This document shows positions 13,893 through 20,229 of a DNA stretch of 20,265 nt, piece after piece. A program made the translations under genes and the position numbers. The notes beneath the pieces are model-generated. The model saw only the letters and a program-made list of their open reading frames with translations. It did not search any database and was not told the DNA's origin. Every line of letters begins with the position of its first letter. Position 1 is the first letter of the stretch. Where the stretch lies: positions 1-20,265 of the forward strand of contig NZ_WJFC01000236.1 of NCBI RefSeq assembly GCF_009725235.1, in the 5' to 3' direction. The DNA is from Scytonema sp. UIC 10036 (GTDB lineage Bacteria > Cyanobacteriota > Cyanobacteriia > Cyanobacteriales > Nostocaceae).

Positions 13893-13977
13893 CTAACTAC
13901 TAACGATAACAGGCGCGATGTCGGTCCTACACCACTAACCACTAACCACCAACCACTAACCACCAACCACTAACCAT
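13893..13977. repeat. composite repeat: heptamers flanking a 34-nt core (copy B)
   Basis: The core at 13902-13935 begins AACGATAACAGGCG and ends GTCCTACACCAC. It matches copy A (3241-3274) at 24 or more of 34 positions; the differences are confined to two bases and a central 8-nt block. CTACTAA heptamers precede it, and CTAACCA/CCAACCA heptamers follow, ending 3 nt from the mreD stop. Confidence 0.85.
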
Positions 13978-13979
13978 TT

Positions 13980-14597
13980 TCAAGACTGTTCTGCCAGCTT
14001 TAAGTTTTCCCACCAACGATTCAAAGGAAAATAGACAACTGGTGCCCATAGACTACTGAGAATAGCAGAAGCAAGGGCAACTTTCTGGAAATAGGCCCAG
14101 ATATCTGCCGCAACTGCGTTACCCATTAAAGTCAACTGGGACGCAAAAATTGTTTCTGCAAGAACTGCCATACCAAATACAATTAAGGCAATAGAAATAA
14201 AATCTTCTTGAAGAAAACGTTGTTTTTGAAGCATTCCCGTAAGCCCCCCCACAATTCCCAAACTCAGAGCATGAGTTGGGTCTGGTGAAGTCATAGCGTC
14301 CTGTAAAAACCCTAAAATGACTCCAGCAAATATTCCTTGAAGGCTTGTACGTTTTACACTCCAAGCAACTACCCAAATCACAGTCCAATTAGGTCCTATA
14401 CCCAATAACTCCATACCAGGAAAACGGGTAGGAAGTATCATTAAGCATAATAATGCCGACCCAGCTGTGATCCCCCAATCAACGATTTGACGTAGGAAGG
14501 GATTCCAGCGAGAAAGCGGGTTAATTTTTACTCTGGATTTTCGCTTTTTTGGTTTTGGTTTTTTCTGCCTGCCACCATTTAATTGTATAAATTGCAT
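13980..14597 (-). CDS. mreD: rod-shape determining protein MreD
   Basis: MreD is the polytopic membrane partner of MreB and MreC in the elongasome that organises lateral peptidoglycan synthesis. The 205-aa protein starts with a basic cytoplasmic tail (QKKPKPKKRKSRVK, 11-24). It then has about five transmembrane segments (roughly 40-58, 65-82, 88-103, 112-122 and 132-152, plus 172-192) with short loops. A helix with LGFLQDAMTSPDPTHALSLG (95-114) matches the MreD pattern. It starts 2 nt after the mreC stop, indicating translational coupling. ATG at 14597. Cyanobacterial MreD proteins are short and divergent, so the call relies on position and topology as well as the sequence. The 3' end borders a repeat array. 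Confidence 0.85.
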   Translation of the reverse strand: MQFIQLNGGRQKKPKPKKRKSRVKINPLSRWNPFLRQIVDWGITAGSALLCLMILPTRFPGMELLGIGPNWTVIWVVAWSVKRTSLQGIFAGVILGFLQDAMTSPDPTHALSLGIVGGLTGMLQKQRFLQEDFISIALIVFGMAVLAETIFASQLTLMGNAVAADIWAYFQKVALASAILSSLWAPVVYFPLNRWWENLKLAEQS

Positions 14598-14599
14598 CT

Positions 14600-15412
14600 T
14601 TAATTAGCTTTTTCTAACTGTGTATTTTCTGAAGTGGGTTTTTCTGACTCTACGTTTTCAGGCTTGGGGTATACTGCTACCCAATCTAAGGAACGTATTG
14701 GAGGGAAAAGTTCCACTTTTGCCACTGATGCTGGTAGTTTTTTCAAATCTAGCGACTTCACCTTTCCTACAGCTAAACCCGATGGAAATTTTTGGCTGTA
14801 TGTAGACGTAGCAACCAAATCTCCAGGTTTTACGTTTGGAACTTTTTCATAAAACTCAAGCACCGCATCTGCAGAAGCATCTCCGCGCAATACACCTTTA
14901 GCGCCAGTGCGGGTAACTGTGACGCCAACTTGGCTCTTAAGGTCGCTAATCAGCAGCACGCGACTGGTGTTGGGAGTTACACTTTCTACTAGACCTACTA
15001 ACCCGCCATCAGCTTTCACAACATAACCTTCTTTGATTCCCGCGATCGCACCGCGATTGAGGGTTACTTGTTGCCACCAATTGTCAGCACCTCGCCCTAC
15101 AACTCTAGCTGGAATTGGACGTGCTGATAAAGGCTGTTTTTCTACATAACTCAATAACTGTTTTAATTTTTTATTTTGATTTTCTAAATCTTGTATGCGG
15201 GTTTGAAGTTCTAATACCCGAGGATTATCTCCCGATCCCTCATCTGGCGCGGGAGTGCTTTGCAACATCTGGAATGGGCGGGTAATACCCTCGTAAACTT
15301 CAATAAGAAGCGCACCTTGGGTTTGTCTCAGTACCCACGCACCACTGATAACTATAGCTAACAAACCAATTTGTAATCCTCTACGCTCCCACCAGCGACG
15401 TGCTGTAAACAT
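14600..15412 (-). CDS. mreC: rod-shape determining protein MreC
   Basis: MreC is the periplasmic scaffold of the elongasome, linking MreB and MreD to PBP2 and RodA. The 270-aa protein has a short cytoplasmic N-terminus (MFTARRWWERRG), one transmembrane helix (about 13-29) and a coiled coil (about 64-92, LELQTRIQDLENQNKKLKQL). A beta-rich C-terminal domain follows (about 100-250), with VVGRGADNWWQQVTLNRG (104-121) typical of MreC. A polar tail ends the protein. ATG at 15412, 89 nt after the mreB stop. The gap contains two alternative hairpins (15443-15487). It is 2 nt upstream of mreD. Very secure. Confidence 0.95.
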   Translation of the reverse strand: MFTARRWWERRGLQIGLLAIVISGAWVLRQTQGALLIEVYEGITRPFQMLQSTPAPDEGSGDNPRVLELQTRIQDLENQNKKLKQLLSYVEKQPLSARPIPARVVGRGADNWWQQVTLNRGAIAGIKEGYVVKADGGLVGLVESVTPNTSRVLLISDLKSQVGVTVTRTGAKGVLRGDASADAVLEFYEKVPNVKPGDLVATSTYSQKFPSGLAVGKVKSLDLKKLPASVAKVELFPPIRSLDWVAVYPKPENVESEKPTSENTQLEKAN

Positions 15413-15442
15413 AATAACCTTCTCTAACCGTAATTTTATATA

Positions 15443-15487
15443 AGATATGGAATTCTATATCTATGATAAATACAGAACTCCATATCT
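15443..15487 (-). promoter_or_regulatory. alternative hairpins between mreB and mreC
   Basis: AGATATGGAATTC (15443-15455) can pair with GAACTCCATATCT (15475-15487) with one mismatch in 13. It can also pair within 15443-15462, a 20-nt palindrome with one G-T pair. The two folds share the same sequence, so they are mutually exclusive. They lie in the mreB-mreC spacer, upstream of the mreC start on the transcribed strand. Confidence 0.5.
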
Positions 15488-15501
15488 GAAAATCCCTTAT
15501 T

Positions 15502-16545
15502 TTACATATTCCGAGAACGTCCACTAAACACACGTTCCAATTGTTTGAAGTTTTCTAATACTCGTCCTGTTCCCAAAACCACACAGCTTAATGGATCGGC
15601 AGCAACGTGCGTCACTATACCCGTCTCATGACTGATTAGGGTATCCAATCCTTTAAGTAGAGCGCCTCCTCCAGCGAGCATAATACCTCGGTCTATGATA
15701 TCTGCTGCTAGTTCGGGAGGTGTCCGTTCCAGGGTACGCTTCACTGCTTCTATAATCACTGACAGTGGTTCAGACATACTTTCGCGAATTTCCGGTCCTT
15801 TAATGGTCACAGTTCGCGGTAAACCAGAAAGCAGGTGTAAGCCTCTGACTTCCATAATGGAGTCATCGTCATCGTGAGTGGGATACGCCGAGCCAATGCG
15901 AATTTTTATGTCTTCTGCAGTACGTTCCCCAATCACTAAGTTATGAACTTTCTTCATATACTGCATGATTGCTTCCGTCAGTTCATCTCCAGCGATGCGT
16001 ACTGATTCGGAAAGTACTGTACCTTGAAGACTAAGCACTGCGACTTCGGTTGTCCCACCACCAATATCAATAATCATATTGCCGGTAGGTTCTGCTACAG
16101 GTAGCCCAGCCCCAATAGCTGCAGCCACAGGCTCATCAATGAGGTAAACTTCTCGTGCGCCCGCTTGAGTAGCTGCGTCCATAACAGCTCGTCTTTCAAC
16201 GCCTGTTACTCCACTCGGAATACCTATGACTATACGGGGTAAGACTAAGGCTTTACCTTCGTTGACTCGCTGAATAAAGCTTTTTAACATCAGCTCCGCC
16301 GTGTCAAAATCAGCAATCACACCATCCCTTAAGGGCCGTAAGGCAATAACATTCCCTGGTGTTCGACCAAGCATTTTTTTCGCTTCTTCTCCTACCGCTA
16401 GGGCGACTTTCTCGTTTTGATCGATCGCCACTACCGAAGGTTCTTGAAGTACAATCCCTTTACCTGATACATATACGAGGGTGTTGGCAGTACCGAGGTC
16501 GATACCCATATCCCGCGATAAGGAAAATTTACTAAAAAGACCCAC
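15502..16545 (-). CDS. mreB: cell-shape protein MreB (actin-like)
   Basis: MreB forms actin-like filaments under the membrane and positions cell-wall synthesis. The 347-aa protein has all ATP-site motifs: phosphate-1 DLGTANT (16-22), phosphate-2 DIGGGTTEVAV (160-170) and the connecting DEPVAAAIGAGLP (137-149). The adenosine motif GIMLAGGGALLKGLD is at 287-301. The N-terminal hydrophobic start (GLFSKFSLS) is typical. The start codon is GTG at 16545 (GTG GGT CTT TTT); an AGGGGG lies roughly 12 nt upstream. It heads the mreB-mreC-mreD cluster, divergent from ssb, an order I recall in Nostoc. There is an 89-nt gap to mreC. No truncation. Very secure. Confidence 0.98.
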   Translation of the reverse strand: MGLFSKFSLSRDMGIDLGTANTLVYVSGKGIVLQEPSVVAIDQNEKVALAVGEEAKKMLGRTPGNVIALRPLRDGVIADFDTAELMLKSFIQRVNEGKALVLPRIVIGIPSGVTGVERRAVMDAATQAGAREVYLIDEPVAAAIGAGLPVAEPTGNMIIDIGGGTTEVAVLSLQGTVLSESVRIAGDELTEAIMQYMKKVHNLVIGERTAEDIKIRIGSAYPTHDDDDSIMEVRGLHLLSGLPRTVTIKGPEIRESMSEPLSVIIEAVKRTLERTPPELAADIIDRGIMLAGGGALLKGLDTLISHETGIVTHVAADPLSCVVLGTGRVLENFKQLERVFSGRSRNM

Positions 16546-16879
16546 GCGTCTCTACGCCCCCTAATTCCAATACTTTTTACTACAACCGTAAGAGAGAATC
16601 GTGCTGGATTCTATTACGTTTTTTGCCCTGAGTCTAGTAAAGCAGAATATCTTTTCATATATTTTTTTTTATTCTTTAACCAGCCCCAAGCTTCTACTGT
16701 TTTATATTCTTTAGCTTCATATGTGTATCCGTATCCTTTTGTAGTTTCTACGGAATATTTTTTATTGGTTATCTCAGTAATTATAATTGTTATTTATTTG
16801 ACTCTACTTTTTTAGCGAAGCAATTCGCTATCATAGAAGTCAAAATATACAAGTACACCAGTACTGAAGGAGAACTCTC
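16546..16879. promoter_or_regulatory. divergent promoter region, mreB and ssb
   Basis: This 334-nt AT-rich region lies between mreB (-) and ssb (+) and must hold both promoters. TAGCGAA/TTCGCTA (16813-16819 with 16824-16830) is a perfect 7-bp inverted repeat with a GCAA loop, operator- or hairpin-like. TATACA (16846-16851) is a reasonable -10 for ssb, just before the LexA-type box. I see no consensus -35 at the right distance. No gene or array is visible in the rest. Confidence 0.55.
16852..16865 (+). promoter_or_regulatory. LexA-type box upstream of ssb
   Basis: AGTACACCAGTACT (16852-16865) is a perfect AGTAC/GTACT palindrome with a 4-nt spacer and fits the cyanobacterial LexA consensus RGTACNNNDGTWCB. 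It starts one base after TATACA (16846-16851) and ends just before the AAGGAG ribosome site (16867-16872). A bound repressor there would block transcription start or elongation. Confidence 0.6.
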
Positions 16880-17242
16880 ATGAGCGTTAATGTTGTCACT
16901 TTAGTGGGTCGCGCTGGTATGAACCCTAAATTGACTTGTTTCAATACAGGGAAGATGATGTGTCAGTTTTCTCTAGCCGTCAGACGCCCCACTAGTAAAA
17001 GTCAAGAACCTGATTGGTTTAACTTAGAACTTTGGGAAAACGAAGCACGAATTGCCACCGATTATGTGAAAAAAGGTAGTTTAATTGCCGTCAAAGGTTC
17101 TCTCAAACTAGATTCTTGGGTTGACCAAAACGGCAACAAACGAACTTCACCAGTTATCCGTGTAGAGAGGCTAGAGTTACTCGGTTCCAAGAAAGACGCA
17201 GAAACCGACGCAATAGATAGCAATCCTGATAATTTTGGCTAA
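16880..17242 (+). CDS. ssb: single-stranded DNA-binding protein, short form without acidic tail
   Basis: This 120-aa protein has the SSB OB fold: MSVNVVTLVGRAGMNPKLT (1-19), FSLAVRRP (30-37), DWFNLELWENEARIATDYVKKG (45-66) and the C-terminal strand SPVIRVERLELLG (90-102). SSB coats single-stranded DNA during replication and repair. Unlike bacterial SSBs it has no long linker and no DDDIPF-type acidic tip for recruiting partners; it ends DAIDSNPDNFG. Short SSBs of this kind, with a LexA box upstream, are known in Anabaena, so truncation is expected here. ATG at 16880, AAGGAG at 16867-16872, spacing 7. It is divergent from mreB. Its stop TAA is part of a heptamer. Confidence 0.94.
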   Translation: MSVNVVTLVGRAGMNPKLTCFNTGKMMCQFSLAVRRPTSKSQEPDWFNLELWENEARIATDYVKKGSLIAVKGSLKLDSWVDQNGNKRTSPVIRVERLELLGSKKDAETDAIDSNPDNFG

Positions 17243-17315
17243 TTGCTAATAGCTAACGGCTAATTGCTAATTGCACCATCATCTATTAGCTATTAGCCAT
17301 TAGCCATTAGCATTA
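17236..17315. repeat. facing heptamer arrays between ssb and the SIMPL gene
   Basis: From the ssb end, TGGCTAA, TTGCTAA, TAGCTAA, CGGCTAA and TTGCTAA occupy 17236-17270 in register with the stop. From the SIMPL end (minus strand), TGCTAA, TGGCTAA, TGGCTAA and TAGCTAA run from 17312 to 17286. The two arms (17244-17263 and 17293-17312) can pair at 18 of 20 positions, giving a long bidirectional-terminator-like hairpin. Confidence 0.88.
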
Positions 17316-18062
17316 ATAACTAATTTGCAATGTCACTGTAGCTTCCACTTGTTGCTCACCGCCAACTACAGGAGTCGAAGCATCTTGTAAAGCCGACTTT
17401 CTTGACTCTAGCGCCATAACCGGTCTTGGTGGTGGCGTTGGTGCATTTGCCCCATTTATTTCAATACTAACAACTTCTTTGGCTTGGAATCCTAATGCAC
17501 TTAAAACAGCATTCCCTTGCTGTTGAGCATCTTGGGTCGCTTCTTTGAGGGCTTGTTGTCTGGCAATAGCAAGAGCATCATCACTGGCGATAAAACTGAT
17601 ACTATTAATTTGTGTTGCCCCAGCTTTGACAGCTTCATCTAATAAACTACCAGCACGTTCGGTAGGCAAACGAAAACTTACAGTGTTAGTCGCTGTATAC
17701 CCAGTAAGACGTTGCACGTTATTGTTGTAGCTGTAAACTGGGTTAAGACTAATGCCTGTGGTTTGTAATTTCTCTACTTTCCGACTTTTCAAGAGTTCTA
17801 CCACATCAGACGATCTGCGAGCCGCTTCTTTCTGAACTTCCTGTGCTGTTTTTCCCTGAACCTCAACTCCTAAAGTGATTTGAGAGAGAGTTGTAGGAAT
17901 CTCTTGTGTACCGCGACCGCTGACAGTCAGTGTTTTCAACATTCTTTGCTTCTCTTGTGCCAAAGTAGGTTGGGCAAGACCGACACATAATAGTAAAGCC
18001 ATTGGTACAGTTTTCCAGAGGTTCCTTGAATTGAATCGAGAACCAAACGTAACGATATTCAT
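17313..18062 (-). CDS. SIMPL-domain (DUF541) exported protein
   Basis: I use the ATG at 18062, which has GAGGAG six bases upstream; an in-frame ATG 15 codons earlier has none. The 249-aa protein has a signal peptide (about 1-35, MALLLCVGLAQPTLAQ before the cut). The mature domain is SIMPL/DUF541: TLTVSGRGTQEIPTTLSQIT (44-63), a KLQTTGISLNPVYSY strand region (98-112), and ASDDALAIARQQALKEATQDA (159-179). The C-terminal stretch ends VEATVTLQISY. A flexible Pro-rich segment APTPPPRP (207-214) is included. SIMPL proteins are periplasmic or outer-membrane linked with no firmly defined activity. Convergent with ssb, divergent from the EVE gene. Stop TAA in register with a heptamer array. Confidence 0.86.
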   Translation of the reverse strand: MNIVTFGSRFNSRNLWKTVPMALLLCVGLAQPTLAQEKQRMLKTLTVSGRGTQEIPTTLSQITLGVEVQGKTAQEVQKEAARRSSDVVELLKSRKVEKLQTTGISLNPVYSYNNNVQRLTGYTATNTVSFRLPTERAGSLLDEAVKAGATQINSISFIASDDALAIARQQALKEATQDAQQQGNAVLSALGFQAKEVVSIEINGANAPTPPPRPVMALESRKSALQDASTPVVGGEQQVEATVTLQISY

Positions 18063-18116
18063 TGTCCACTCCTCAAAAATATCGAGAAAATTTAAGTTAG
18101 TCGTCATACCCCTCTC

Positions 18117-18145
18117 CTCGTTCCCAGACGGAGCCTGGGAACGAG
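18117..18145. repeat. CTCGTTCCCAG/CTGGGAACGAG palindromic element
   Basis: A perfect 11-bp stem (18117-18127 with 18135-18145) with a 7-nt loop. It is the typical Nostocales dispersed palindrome of the CGTTCCCAGxxxGGAGCCTGGGAACG type. It lies in the divergent region between the SIMPL and EVE genes, so it may be inserted in their promoters. Related to the element at 3838-3905. Confidence 0.75.
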
Positions 18146-18224
18146 TGAGAGAGAAGCGATCTGTTGTTAATCTGGCATCGATAAAATTAAAAAGCAGTGT
18201 AGTTACGTTTTTGGAAACTGAAAA

Positions 18225-18656
18225 ATGGCTTACTGGTTGCTTAAAACCGAACCAGAAGAATACTCCTATAGCAATCTAGAAAAAGATGGCGAGGGAGTTT
18301 GGGATGGCGTGAGTAATGCTTTAGCTCTCAAACATTTACGTACAATGGAAATTGGCGATTTGGCATTGATCTATCATACAGGCAAAGAGCGACAGGTTGT
18401 GGGTATCGCAGAAGTTGTGAGCCAGCCCTATCCCGATCCAAAATTAGACGATCCCAAACGAGTTGTGGTGCGCTTAAAAGCAGTGCAAAAAGTCAAGCAG
18501 CTGGTAACTTTATCTCAAATAAAACAAGATAGCCACTTTGAAAACTTTGATTTGTTGAGGCTTCCTCGACTATCTGTAGTGCCTGTATCAGAGTTTTACT
18601 GGCAACGCCTTCTACAATTAGTAGAGATCGATCGGTTAATTCATCCTTTTTCCTAA
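18225..18656 (+). CDS. EVE-domain protein
   Basis: This 143-aa protein is a single EVE domain (PUA-like fold, Thy28-type), thought to bind modified bases in nucleic acids. It begins with the hallmark AYWLLKTEPEEYSYSNLE (2-19). VWDGVSNALALKHLRTMEIG (25-44) corresponds to the usual 'W.GVRNyqAr..lR.M..GD' block. DLALIYHTGKERQVVGIAEV (45-64) and a C-terminal part with FENFDLLRLPRLSVVPVSE follow. Aromatic and charged residues around W26 and Y50 would form the base pocket. ATG at 18225, no Shine-Dalgarno. Stand-alone EVE proteins may serve in RNA modification reading or in defence associated with modified DNA; here there is no adjacent restriction gene. Function open. Confidence 0.85.
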   Translation: MAYWLLKTEPEEYSYSNLEKDGEGVWDGVSNALALKHLRTMEIGDLALIYHTGKERQVVGIAEVVSQPYPDPKLDDPKRVVVRLKAVQKVKQLVTLSQIKQDSHFENFDLLRLPRLSVVPVSEFYWQRLLQLVEIDRLIHPFS

Positions 18657-18721
18657 CCTATGAATGATAGTTCCTCTCAACAAACTTGTAAATTAAAGAG
18701 AAGGGTTTTTTTTGGTAACCA

Positions 18722-20155
18722 ATGCAGTTAAACCTAACAACCTTCTCATTCCCATTACCTCTGTTAGCAACCGCAACAGAAGCAGTAGATAGTTCAATGG
18801 TTCTGGCAGCAGTGCTGCTCAGTTTAGTAGTTATCTATCTTGCTAGTAAAGTTGGTGGAGAGTTATCCAACCGCATCGGTTTACCCCCGGTTTTGGGTGA
18901 ACTTGTGGCTGGTGTAGTCGTTGGTGTTTCAGGGCTACATCTTCTAGTGTTTCCCGAAGGGGGAGCAGATGGTTCTAGCTCTCTCATGATGACCTTCCTC
19001 CAAACTACAGCTGGTCTGAACCCAGATGCAGTTGATGCTGTGTTTGCAGCACAGTCTGAAGTTCTGACCATATTATCAGAATTGGGTGTTATTGTTCTTC
19101 TGTTTGAAATTGGTTTGGAATCGAACATCAAAGATTTGATGGCAGTTGGGATACAAGCTAGTGTTGTCGCATTTGTAGGGGTCGTTTTACCCTTTGCTGC
19201 TGGTACCGCTGGCTTGATGGCTTTGTTTGGCATCCCAACTGTACCAGCAATTTTTGCTGGGGCAGCTCTCACCGCAACCAGTATAGGTATCACTTCTAAA
19301 GTCTTGTCAGAATTAGGGCGTCTCAATTCAAAAGAAGGACAAATAATTTTAGGTGCTGCCGTTATTGATGATGTGCTGGGAATTATTGTTCTAGCAGTGG
19401 TGGCAAGCCTTGCTAAAGAAGGCACGGTGGATTTAGGCAAAGTCGTTTACTTACTGATTAGCGCTACCTCTTTCCTTGTAGGATCGATAGTCCTGGGTAA
19501 AGTTTTTAGTAACACTTTTGTCGCGATCGCTAAAAAGTTAAAAACTCGTGGTGAATTAGTTATACCGGCATTCACCTTTTCCTATATAATGGCATACTTT
19601 GCGGCTGTTATACAGCTAGAAGCCATTTTAGGTTCTTTTGCAGCTGGGTTAGTTTTAGATGAGACCGACGAGCGCGTCCAGCTACAAAAACAAGTCATGC
19701 CTATTGCTGACTTACTAGTTCCTATTTTCTTTGTCACCGTTGGTGCAAGAACCGATTTGGGAGTGTTAAATCCAGCTATTCCTGCCAATCGTGAGGGCTT
19801 AGTCATGGCAATTTTCCTGATTGCTGTTGCAATTATTGGGAAAGTTGCCACGGGTTTAAGTGTTTTTGGAATTCCTCAAATTAATCGTTTGGCAATTGGG
19901 GTTGGAATGATCCCTAGAGGTGAGGTAGGATTAGTTTTTCTTGGTATTGGCTCCTCTACAGGAGTTCTCTCCAAACCTTTAGAGGCAGCAATTATTATGA
20001 TGGTAATCCTGACAACATTTTTAGCCCCTCCTTTGCTAAGATTTGTATTCCCAGAACCAATTGAGACACCAGCCGACACAGAAAAATTAATTTTTGACGG
20101 TTCTGGTAGCAATTCTCTTGTAATTGGATCATCAGATGTAGATAAGAGGGAGTAA
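18722..20155 (+). CDS. CPA2-family Na+(K+)/H+ antiporter (NhaS3-like)
   Basis: This 477-aa membrane protein has about 12-13 transmembrane segments of the CPA2 type. The N-terminal part has LPPVLGELVAGVVVGVSG (54-71). VIVLLFEIGLESNIKDL (123-139) and AALTATSIGITSKVLSELG (181-199) follow. The ion-binding pair is Asp216-Asp217 in GAAVIDDVLGI (211-221). IPRGEVGLVFLG (397-408) is the conserved late motif. It resembles NhaS3 of Synechocystis, a Na+/H+ antiporter of the thylakoid or plasma membrane, but the exact paralogue is not decided. Likely role is sodium/proton exchange and pH or salt homeostasis. The ATG at 18722 begins MQLNLTTFSF; the first 28 residues are a mild hydrophobic leader. A repeat array starts a few bases after the TAA. 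Confidence 0.9.
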   Translation: MQLNLTTFSFPLPLLATATEAVDSSMVLAAVLLSLVVIYLASKVGGELSNRIGLPPVLGELVAGVVVGVSGLHLLVFPEGGADGSSSLMMTFLQTTAGLNPDAVDAVFAAQSEVLTILSELGVIVLLFEIGLESNIKDLMAVGIQASVVAFVGVVLPFAAGTAGLMALFGIPTVPAIFAGAALTATSIGITSKVLSELGRLNSKEGQIILGAAVIDDVLGIIVLAVVASLAKEGTVDLGKVVYLLISATSFLVGSIVLGKVFSNTFVAIAKKLKTRGELVIPAFTFSYIMAYFAAVIQLEAILGSFAAGLVLDETDERVQLQKQVMPIADLLVPIFFVTVGARTDLGVLNPAIPANREGLVMAIFLIAVAIIGKVATGLSVFGIPQINRLAIGVGMIPRGEVGLVFLGIGSSTGVLSKPLEAAIIMMVILTTFLAPPLLRFVFPEPIETPADTEKLIFDGSGSNSLVIGSSDVDKRE

Positions 20156-20162
20156 GGAATGG

Positions 20163-20207
20163 GGACAAGGAGGACAAGGGAGACAAGGGGGACAAAGAGG
20201 ACAAGGT
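20163..20207. repeat. nonamer tandem array GGACAAGGA, five units
   Basis: GGACAAGGA, GGACAAGGG, AGACAAGGG, GGACAAAGA and GGACAAGGT follow one another at 20163-20207, beginning 8 nt after the antiporter stop. Period 9, unlike the heptamers elsewhere. Confidence 0.85.
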
Positions 20208-20229
20208 AGAAAGTACGTCTTTTTCTAAT

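Larger units (their letters stand above)
13604..13979. other. 376-nt repeat-filled region between mreD and ribD
   Basis: No gene is supported. The stretch contains, in order, a TTAGTTG/TTAGTGG heptamer array (13661-13710), a hairpin element (13744-13778), a second GTTAGTT array (13834-13880) and the composite repeat copy B (13893-13977). The arrays at 13661-13710 and 13834-13880 read roughly as the reverse complement of the CTAACCA units at 13936-13976, so large hairpins are possible. The ribD promoter must lie at its left end (13604-13660). Confidence 0.75.

Noticed and set aside
18063..18107. Earlier ATG for the SIMPL protein
   Set aside because: It lacks a ribosome site, whereas the ATG at 18062 has GAGGAG at good spacing and opens a signal peptide.
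18835..19440. Long minus-strand ORF opposite the antiporter
   Set aside because: It is a shadow of the antiporter with unlikely composition (Thr/Pro/Ser/Ala rich); the plus frame has clear CPA2 motifs.
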